The translations under genes and the position numbers were made by a program. This document shows, in pieces, positions 55,501 through 64,000 of a stretch of DNA of 64,000 bases (position 1 is the first letter of the stretch; each line of letters opens with the position of its first letter). The notes under the pieces are model-generated. The model did no database searches, was not told where the DNA came from, and worked only from the letters and a program-made list of their open reading frames with translations. Source of the stretch: Metaphire vulgaris (Eukaryota; Annelida; Clitellata; Crassiclitellata; Megascolecidae). Location of the stretch: positions 12,096,034 through 12,160,033 of the forward strand of contig CM030861.1 of assembly GCA_018105865.1 (NCBI GenBank). The letters are read 5' to 3'.

Positions 55501-56416
55501 TCATAAGTGCAACATTTCATTAGAATATAATCACTCCTTTGAACACTTTTCAACATTTGCGATTTGCCCTTCCTGCTTATGTATTAACCCTAACCCTAAC
55601 CCTAGCCAATGGCTTAGCCTGCACCGATTCAAACGAAATTTTACAGACATAAAGATACATCAATCTACGTCATAAGTGCCAAATTTCATAAGAATATATT
55701 CACTCCTTTGAGCACTTTTCAACGTTTGCGATTTGCCCTTACTGCTTAAATATTAACCCTAACCCTAACCCTAGCCAATGGCTTAGCCTGCACCGATTGA
55801 AACGAAATTTTACAGACATAAAGATACATCGATCTACGTCATAAGTGCAACATTTCATAAGAATGTATTCACTCCTTTGAACACTTTTCAACGTTTGTGA
55901 TTTGCCCTTACTGCTTAAATATTAACCCTAACCCTAACCCTAGCCAATGGCTTAGCCTGCACCGATTCAAACGAAATTTTACAGACATAAAGATACATCA
56001 ATCTACGTCATAAGTGCCAAATTTCATAAGAATATATTCACTCCTTTGAGCACTTTTCAACGTTTGCGATTTGCCCTTACTGCTTAAATATTAACCCTAA
56101 CCCTAGCCAATGGCTTAGCCTGCACCGATTGAAACGAAATTTTACAGACATAAAGATACATCAATCTACGTCATAAGTGCAACATTTCATAAGAATATAT
56201 TCACTCCTTTGAGCACTTTTCAACGTTTGCGATTCGCCCTTACTGCTTATATATTAACCCTAACCCTAGCCAATGGCTTAGCCTGCACCGATTCAAACGA
56301 AATTTTACAGACAGAAAGATACACCAATCTATGTCATAAGTGCCAAATTTCATAAGAATGTATTCACTCCTTTGAGCACTTTTCAACGTTTGCGATATGC
56401 TCTTACTGCTTATATA
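55495..56416. repeat. 169-bp satellite containing CCCTAA telomere words
   Basis: CCTAGCCAATGGCTTAGCCT recurs at 55601, 55770, 55939, 56102 and 56265 (intervals 169, 169, 163, 163). Each copy contains TTAACCCTAACCC; the 6-bp interval change equals one CCCTAA. Copies alternate GCAACATTTCAT with GCCAAATTTCAT, and GATTCAAACG with GATTGAAACG, so the true unit is a dimer of about 338 bp. Confidence 0.93.
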
Positions 56417-56615
56417 TTAACCTACCGAGAATGGTATTGGCAGATGTGTGAATGTCTAGCACGTTTGACAGGCAAGTGAAGAGGAAAGACCTAGTAATCA
56501 AGATTTCTCAAAAATTAGGCCACTATGTCTTGTATATCAAAAGTGCTTGGCATTCAGAATTTTGCCTGTGGTATTCTCTTTTGCTTAAAATGGACATTTT
56601 TATCAAGGTGCTCTT
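56417..56615. repeat. Detached copy of the 191-bp repeat
   Basis: GAGAATGGTATTGGCAGATG, then TATCAAAAGTGCTTGGCATT and AGAATTTTGCCTGTGG, continuing to TTAAAATGGACATTTTT, about 5.3 kb from the main 191-bp array. It abuts the telomere-word satellite. Confidence 0.85.
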
Positions 56616-56759
56616 TTACCTGTCCCAAGTGTCTACGTCACCACCAGTGCCAAATATGTCCTGCTTTTGTCAACGTAAATTTAGTTACTCTGAAACTGAT
56701 ATCTTGCCCGTATCACGTACGGGATTAACGCTAAGGAGGTTAAGACCCTACTTATCTCT

Positions 56760-57140
56760 CGATTGACTTTTTTGGGATATGACAGAGAATAGATTTCTGA
56801 AAGACTTTGTATAATGTCGGCTCAATGGCTCACCATTTTTCGTGGGATTTCGAATGATCTAGAATGAAAGTGATACAGAATATATTTCCTTCTCTAGTAC
56901 GGTTTGACGCAATGGAGATGGGGACACAAGAAATTGTGGATTGAATTCGTTTCATTACTCTTCTTGCATTTGTTTGAATTCAATTGCTTGTTTGACGATG
57001 GGGACACAAGAAAATGCGTATTGAATTCGTTTCATCACTCTTCTTAATTTTTGCATATCTTTAGCCTACTATGGCAATAGTACTACTAAGGCGTAAATGT
57101 GGATGACCCCTCTGTTAGAGTAAACATGCGGATTGTTGTA
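56760..57140. repeat. Isolated S-prime monomers
   Basis: GACAGAGAATAGATTTCTGA, CTCACCATTTTTCGTGGGAT, CTCTAGTACGGTTTGACGC and TTAGCCTACTATGGCAATAG follow the order of an S monomer at lower identity. Confidence 0.8.
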
Positions 57141-57687
57141 ACAGCGATAGTTTTATAGTGTAAATAAAATTATTAAAATATATTTTTAAAAATATTTTTC
57201 ATGTCGTTGGATACTACTCTTCGAGACCTTTCCAACGGTATAAATATTTCTAATATAAACCGTCTGGAAGGGGTTCAGGTGGCGTCCCACGGTTTTACCA
57301 AACATATCTCTTCCAATTAGCATTTCCTCCATAGTCTGTCTTGCTGTTTCCCTCTGACTGATCTCTGGAATGACCCGGTCTTTTGCAGATGAATTTGAAG
57401 TACCATCGATTGATACCCTTGAGTATTAGAAATGGTGCTATAGAAGTGCATAATTATTATTATTAACTAACTAACAAGGCTAATCCATTTAGACGTTCAT
57501 CTTCCGTTGAAGACGCATTTTTGGTGGGCCAGTGCGGGGATGCATCCCCAGTCATTCCCAACGTGGAACCGCCCCTGATGATATATACACGATCATTCTA
57601 TTCTATTCTGCATGACGATTCACATAGCGCAGTAGCATAGCGAGGATCATGTGCGTTCCAAAGCTATTGTGAGTCATTTTGTGGGAC
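57141..57687. other. Intron, only a LINE/SINE tail recognised
   Basis: GGTGCTATAGAAGTGCATAA followed by TTATTATTA near 57434-57465 is a retroposon tail. The rest shows no features. Confidence 0.5.
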
Positions 57688-57850
57688 ATTGGCATAGCCA
57701 CGGGGGCGCCCCCCCCCCTTATTCTGATTGGGATCAGTCATGGGATTTGCACAAAACTGTTGAGAAATTTGGAGGGGTTGTGTAGCTTGATCATAGAGAA
57801 TATGCAGATAAACGTGAAGACTTTTTTGACGGGGGAGGGGGATTTCCCTG
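57688..57850. mobile_element. Truncated MITE just upstream of the S1-S3 exon
   Basis: CATTGGCATAGCCACGGGGG and GAAGACTTTTTTGACGGGGG match the ends and interior of the 48658 element. The right terminus is lost, about 58 bases before the exon. Confidence 0.65.
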
Positions 57851-57907
57851 CGTGAAGGCTAAAAATAACCGCTTGGGGGCGATCGATGACTGCTGTACTT
57901 CTCCCAG

Positions 57908-58342
57908 GTGCTGTCGCTCGGAGCCGAAGTCCTGCCGGAGTACAAGCTGCAGGTGCCGCGCGTCCACCACTGCACCATACTCCACTACTCGCCATTCAAG
58001 GCCATCTGGGACTGGATCATCCTCATACTCGTCCTCTACACCGCCATCTGCACGCCGTTCGTCGCCGCCTTCCTGCTCAACGAGCGCTCGCACGGGTCGA
58101 GCCACCGAGCGAGCGCGCGCTCCAAGTACAGCGATCCGCTGACGATCATCGACCTGATCGTCGACATCATGTTCATCGTCGACATCCTGATCAACTTTCG
58201 GACGACCTACGTCAACAAGAACGACGAAGTGGTCAGCCACCCCGGAAAGATCGCGGTCCATTACTTCAAGGGATGGTTCCTCATAGATGTTGTCGCTGCG
58301 ATTCCTTTCGATCTTCTCCTATTTGGTTCCGACACAGACGAG
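57908..58342 (+). CDS. KCNH2/6/7 (erg): ERG-type K+ channel, S1-S3 voltage-sensor exon
   Basis: This exon of 435 bases (145 codons, phase 0 at both ends) starts [15 protein letters not shown] and [12 protein letters not shown]1 is at about residues 33-57 ([19 protein letters not shown]). S2 is at about 77-99, with [20 protein letters not shown] carrying the acidic residues of the voltage sensor. [14 protein letters not shown] leads into S3 ([16 protein letters not shown]). The S1-S2 loop ([19 protein letters not shown]) differs from vertebrates and lacks their cysteine pair. The acceptor is CTTCTCCCAG at 57907 and the donor ACGAG/GTAAGC at 58342. A truncated MITE lies just upstream and a TTA/TCA microsatellite starts about 20 bases after the donor. 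ORFs in other frames are shadows or run into the repeat. Confidence 0.97.
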
Positions 58343-58363
58343 GTAAGCAGCAAATATCATGCA

Positions 58364-58366
58364 GAC

Positions 58367-58424
<58 letters not shown>

Positions 58425-58493
58425 TTATTATTATTATTATCATTATTATTACCATCATTATTATCATTATTATTATCATTATCATTATTATTA

Positions 58494-58557
<64 letters not shown>

Positions 58558-58585
58558 TATTTTCATTATTATTGTTGTTGTTGTT
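58364..58585. repeat. (TTA)n/(TCA)n/(TTG)n microsatellite
   Basis: It begins about 22 bases after the donor of the S1-S3 exon. Poly-Tyr, poly-Leu and poly-Ile read-through frames are spurious. Confidence 0.96.
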
Positions 58586-58762
58586 GTTTTATGAAAACTG
58601 TTATTATTTTATGTTAACTGCCGTAGAACGCAGTTATGAGTTACGATGTATTACGATAATTATTATGATGAATCACGATAATAATTATGTTCAGTATTGT
58701 GATGAATTATGGTGATTACAGTCAGAACTACGATTACGATGAATTACTATTGGTGGGATCAG

Positions 58763-58917
58763 TAACGGAACTTATAGCACATACGGTACTCGGTTATAAA
58801 GTACCGCAATGTACGGTTGCATGTGATGCACTGCCGTAATGGATGGTATTGGATATAACGTACCTAATGTACTAGATTTTACTGACCTGCAAAATACGTT
58901 ATAATGAAGTTCTACTG
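58763..58917. mobile_element. Pogo/Tigger-like MITE, second copy
   Basis: Right end GTTATAATGAAGTTCTACTG followed by TA. The interior shares ATAAAGTACCGCAATGTACGG and TGGATGGTATTGGATATAA with the 42456 copy. The left end is eroded (GGAACTTATAGC). Confidence 0.75.
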
Positions 58918-58945
58918 TATTACTCTTATTATTTCATCTGGACTA

Positions 58946-59015
58946 CAGGGTGGCACCAAAAAAACGGGACTCTATTAAATGCAAATCTAAATGTGACAAG
59001 TCTGTGTTTTTTGCA
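58946..59015. mobile_element. Mariner-type hairpin MITE, right end lost
   Basis: TA then CAGGGTGGCACCAAAAAAAC, ATTAAATGCAAATCTAAATG and GTCTGTGTTTTTTGCA match the 77-bp copy at 42327 up to the final CACCCTG, which is missing. Confidence 0.8.
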
Positions 59016-59428
59016 CTAACATGTACTATTGTTATTGTTCTGTGCGAACTATTGCTGCCCAAGGCTATTCTGACCATAGATTTATTATTATTATACACGC
59101 TATGCCATCTCTCTATGGCAAAGGCAGTCGAAAGTTGCAGCCAAGAATCCATCATTTTGATACGATGTTGTCATGGTAACCATTGTCTATGTATCCACAG
59201 AGTATATATCTAACTGAAACACACCATGACAACATTGCTCTAAATGGTGGAAATCTGGCATCATTTTCTGACACCATAGACTCTGTCTTGTGACATCAAA
59301 GTCTATGATTCTGAATTTTTGTGACGGGATACCGCTGCTACTTTATAATAAACTGAAGAAAGGTTTCTAGCGATTAGCGATTTCAAGGGGAACAGCATTA
59401 CCCAAAGTGTTGTTATTGAGTTCATAAC
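59016..59428. other. Intron, nothing recognised
   Basis: Short frames on both strands, no domain, no element termini. Confidence 0.5.
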
Positions 59429-59429
59429 T

Positions 59430-59450
59430 GGTGCAAAAAAACAGTGCAAA

Positions 59451-59495
<45 letters not shown>

Positions 59496-59521
59496 TATTA
59501 TTATTGGTGCAAAAAAACAGT
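59430..59521. repeat. (TTA)n flanked by a 16-bp direct repeat
   Basis: GGTGCAAAAAAACAGT occurs at 59430-59445 and 59506-59521 around a TTA run, 83 bases upstream of the pore exon acceptor. The plus frame that joins this to the pore exon is intron sequence. Confidence 0.9.
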
Positions 59522-59604
59522 TTCGGTTCAGTTCATTCAAGAGAACAAGAACAAAATGTCCGATGACACTTCGATTTCTTGACAACGGTGATTTTTTTCT
59601 TCAG

Positions 59605-60004
59605 ACAACAACACTCATCGGCCTTCTCAAGACGGCGCGTCTGCTCCGGTTGGTGCGGGTCGCGCGAAAACTCGACCGCTACTCAGAGTACGGTGCCGCC
59701 GTGCTGCTCCTGCTCATGGCAACCTTCGCGCTCATCGCTCACTGGCTCGCCTGCATCTGGTACGCCATCGGAAACGTCGAGCGCCCGGTGCTCCCCGAGC
59801 CGAAGATCGGATGGCTGGACGATCTCGCGCGCACGACGCACCAGCTGTACATCAACGAGACGCACGGCGGGCCGACGCTCCAGTCGAAGTACATCACGGC
59901 GCTCTACTTCACGTTCAGCAGCCTGACGAGCGTCGGGTTCGGCAACGTGTCGCCGAACACGAACACCGAGAAGGTTTTCGGGATCTGCGTGATGCTCATC
60001 GGAT
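59605..60004 (+). CDS. KCNH2/6/7 (erg): ERG-type K+ channel, S4-S5-pore exon
   Basis: This exon of 400 bases enters in phase 0 and leaves in phase 1. [20 protein letters not shown] is the S4 helix with regularly spaced positive residues. [10 protein letters not shown] begins the S4-S5 linker and S5, and [14 protein letters not shown] ends S5. The extracellular turret contains the N-glycosylation sequon NET before HGGP. The pore helix and filter read [20 protein letters not shown], with the ERG-specific SVGFG filter rather than [12 protein letters not shown] begins S6. The acceptor is TTTTTTCTTCAG at 59604 and the donor GGAT/GTGAGT at 60004. The Thr-Ser pair before the filter that contributes to ERG drug binding is present. 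All functional residues I can check are intact. Confidence 0.97.
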
Positions 60005-60096
60005 GTGAGTGACGTCGCGCGTTTCGTTTCGATTTCCATTTCCCAATTTTAAAATATAGTTCACTGTTATTTTTAATTTTGGAGATAATTTGGAGG

Positions 60097-60254
60097 CAGT
60101 GTTTTATCCGGGCCTTTTAGGGGAGGATTTCCCGCAGACCACAAAAATCCCTCCCAAAAACCGCAGCACAAATTTTTGCATTGAACTGTGTTTTTTACCC
60201 TCCAGCCAAGTCAACCCCCCCCCCCCAAAGACCTGGAGTCTGGATGAAACACTG
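60097..60254. mobile_element. hAT-type MITE, CAGTGTTT family, 158 bp
   Basis: CAGTGTTTTATCCGGGCC at the left and GGAGTCTGGATGAAACACTG at the right. Flanking 8-mers TTTGGAGG and TTTTGAGG agree at 7 of 8. It is related to the 49284 copy. Confidence 0.82.
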
Positions 60255-60469
60255 TTTTGAGGCCAATTTAATTGTTTTCTCTGATGTTAAAATTTCCTTC
60301 ACTTCTTGCATCGACATCTCAAGTTTTTCTATCTACCCGGTAAACCCAACGCATCCATTTGTCTTCAGAAAATCATTTCCTTCATAGCTGTAACATCCCC
60401 ACTGTGATGACCCTTTGGATAGAATGACCCTACCTACGTTTGGCTTCAGCTATTTCAAATTTGCATTAA

Positions 60470-62070
<1,601 letters not shown>

Positions 62071-64000
62071 GGCCTAATATTTTTGTGGTCTATAGAACTT
62101 GTCATACAAGAAACCAGCTCTCTTAAACCCCTTCTTATCTCTCGTTCGATTTTTTAGACATTTAACAAAGAACAGATTGCTGAAAGACTTTGTAGGCCTA
62201 TAGTGTCGTTTCAAATGGATCACCATTTTTCGGGGCATTTCGAATGCTCTAGAATAAAATTGAGGCAGAATATATTGACAATTCTAGTATGGTTTGACTC
62301 AGCTAAGCTGGGGACACACGAAAATGTGGCTTTAATTTGTTTCATCACTCTTCTGACTTTTGCATATCAGCCTACTGTAGCACTAATATATGCATTGTCC
62401 AATGACAAACAGGTTATCAATTATATAATATTTTTGTGGTCTATAGAACTTGTCATACGAGAAACCAGCTCTCTTAAAGCCCTTCTTATCTCTCTTTCGA
62501 ATTTTTAGACATTTGACAGAGAACAGATTTCTGAAAGACTTTGTATAGTGTTGTTTCATTTTCGTGGCATTTCGAAAGCACTAGAATAAAATTGAGACAG
62601 AATATATTGACAATTCTAGTACGGTTTGACTCAGCTAAGCTGGGGATACACGAAAATATGGTTTTAATTTGTTTCATCACTCTTCTGACTTTTGCATATA
62701 AGCTTACTGTAGCACTAATATATGCGTTGTCCAATGTCAAAGAGGACATTAATTATATAATAAGTTTGTGGTCTATAGAACTTGTCATACAAGAAACCAT
62801 CTCTCTTAAAGCCCTTCTTATCTCTCGTTCAATTTTTTAGACATTTGACAGAGAGCAGATTTCTGAAAGACTTTGTATAGTGTTGTTTTATTTTCGTGGC
62901 ATTTCGAAAGCTCTAGAAACAAATTGAGACAGAACATATTGACAATTCTAGTACGGTTTGACTCAGCTAAGCTGGGGATACACGAAAATGTGGTTTTAAT
63001 TTGTTTCATCACTCTTATGACTTTTGCATAGCAGCCCACTGTAGCACTAATATATGCATTGTCCGATGTCAAAGAGGACATTAATTAAATAATATTTTTG
63101 TGGTCTATAGAACTTGTCATACAAGAAACCAGCTCTCTTAAACCCCTTCTTATCTCTCGTTCGATTTTTTAGACATTTAACAAAGAACAGATTGCTGAAA
63201 GACTTTGTAGGCCTATAGTGTCATTTCAAATGGATCACCATTTTTCGGGGCATTTCGAATGCTCTAGAATAAAATTGAGGCAGAATATATTGACAATTCT
63301 AGTACGGTTTGACTCAGCTAAGCTGGGGATACACGAAAATGTGGTTTTAATTTGTTTCATCACTCTTCTGACTTTTGCATATCAGCCTACTGTAGCACTA
63401 ATATATGCATTGTCCAATGACAAACAGGTTATCAATTATATAATATTTTTGTGGTCTATAGAACTTGTCATACAAGAAACTAGCTCTCTTAAAGCCCTTC
63501 TTATCTCTCGTTCGATTTTTTAGATATTTAACAGAACAGATTGCTGAAAGACTTTGTAGGCCTATAGTGTCGTTTCAAATGGATCACCATTTCTCGGGGC
63601 ATTTCGAATGCTCTCGAATAAAATTGAGGCAAAATATATTGACAATTCTAGTACGGTTTGACTCAGCTAAGCTGGGGATACACGAAAATGTGGTTTTAAT
63701 TTGTTTCATCACTCTTCTGACTTTTGCATAGCAGCCTACTGTAGCACTAATATATGCGTTGTCCAATGTCAAAGAGGACATTAATTATATAATATTTTTG
63801 TGGTCTATAGAACTTGTCATACAAGAAACCAGCTCTCTTAAAGCCCTTCTTATCTCTCGTTCGAATTTTTAGACTTTTGACAGAGAACAGATTTCTGAAA
63901 GACTTTGTATAGTGTTGTTTCATTTTCGTGGCATTTCGAATGCTCTAGAAAAAAATTGAGGTAGAATATATTGACAATTCTAGTACGGTTTGACTCAGCT
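62071..64000. repeat. Pure S satellite array, about 5.6 monomers
   Basis: TTTGTGGTCTATAGAACTTG recurs near 62092, 62432, 62764, 63096, 63445 and 63795, with spacings of about 331-350 bp. Long monomers keep TCAAATGGATCACCATTT; short ones lack about 17 bases there (GTTGTTTCATTTTCGTGGC). TTGACTCAGCTAAGCTGGGG is conserved in all. The 87-101 codon frames on either strand are satellite by-products. The array runs off the window. Confidence 0.93.

Noticed and set aside
55583..56260. True telomere
   Set aside because: CCCTAA runs are only two or three units long inside a 169-bp repeat, with gene exons on both sides.
57791..58261. 156-codon minus-strand frame
   Set aside because: Antisense shadow of the S1-S3 exon; Asp/Val/Arg-rich as expected from that complement.
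62203..63731. 87-101 codon frames on both strands of the terminal S array
   Set aside because: Overlapping frames on both strands, repeated per monomer with frame-changing length variants. No domain.

Overview
The window is animal (metazoan) nuclear DNA, not bacterial. It holds seven consecutive internal exons, all on the + strand, of one gene: an ERG-type (KCNH2/6/7, Drosophila seizure, C. elegans unc-103) voltage-gated potassium channel. The exons have GT/AG borders and compatible phases, and are separated by introns of 0.7 to 8.9 kb full of transposon remnants and simple repeats. CpG-rich exons, CCCTAA-type telomere words and the mix of hAT, mariner/pogo, tRNA-SINE and CR1-like debris suggest a bilaterian invertebrate, plausibly marine. 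I cannot name the species.

Layout. 1-27590: a tandem higher-order array of 14 units, mostly about 2 kb. Each unit combines about 350-bp satellite monomers (called S here), TAG/TTG blocks, a GCAGTGC hairpin module, TTA, CAGA, TA and GA microsatellites, and a CACTGAAACTGA minisatellite. 27591-30935: a second composite array of 198-bp units (C) interleaved with the same minisatellite in the opposite orientation. 30930-32900: a CR1-like LINE remnant, then CA/TA and CTCA/CTTA microsatellites. 32957-60877: the channel exons, encoding in order most of the PAS domain (2 exons), the PAS-S1 linker (2 exons), S1-S3, S4 to pore to S6 start, and S6 end plus C-linker. The introns carry hAT elements with 8-bp target duplications, mariner and pogo-like MITEs, a tRNA-derived SINE, LINE 3' ends, a TIR element with C-type tandem repeats inside it, a satellite ladder (52.4-55.5 kb), a 169-bp satellite containing telomere words (55.5-56.4 kb) and a decayed copy of part of the third-domain exon. 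62070-64000: a pure tandem array of S monomers.

Only about 2.0 kb (3%) is demonstrably coding, giving about 663 residues. The first exon (N-terminal cap) must lie before the window or hidden in the repeats, and the cyclic-nucleotide-binding-homology exons must lie beyond 64000. The assembled product would be a plasma-membrane tetrameric K+ channel: the PAS domain slows closing, S1-S4 senses voltage, and S5-pore-S6 with an SVGFG filter conducts K+.

No complete gene, structural RNA gene, CRISPR array or prokaryotic operon was found. The novelty lies in repeat architecture: coupled long-minisatellite/inverted-S units, a 4-3-2-1 module ladder, an alternating dimer of a telomere-word satellite, and transposon-borne satellite monomers.
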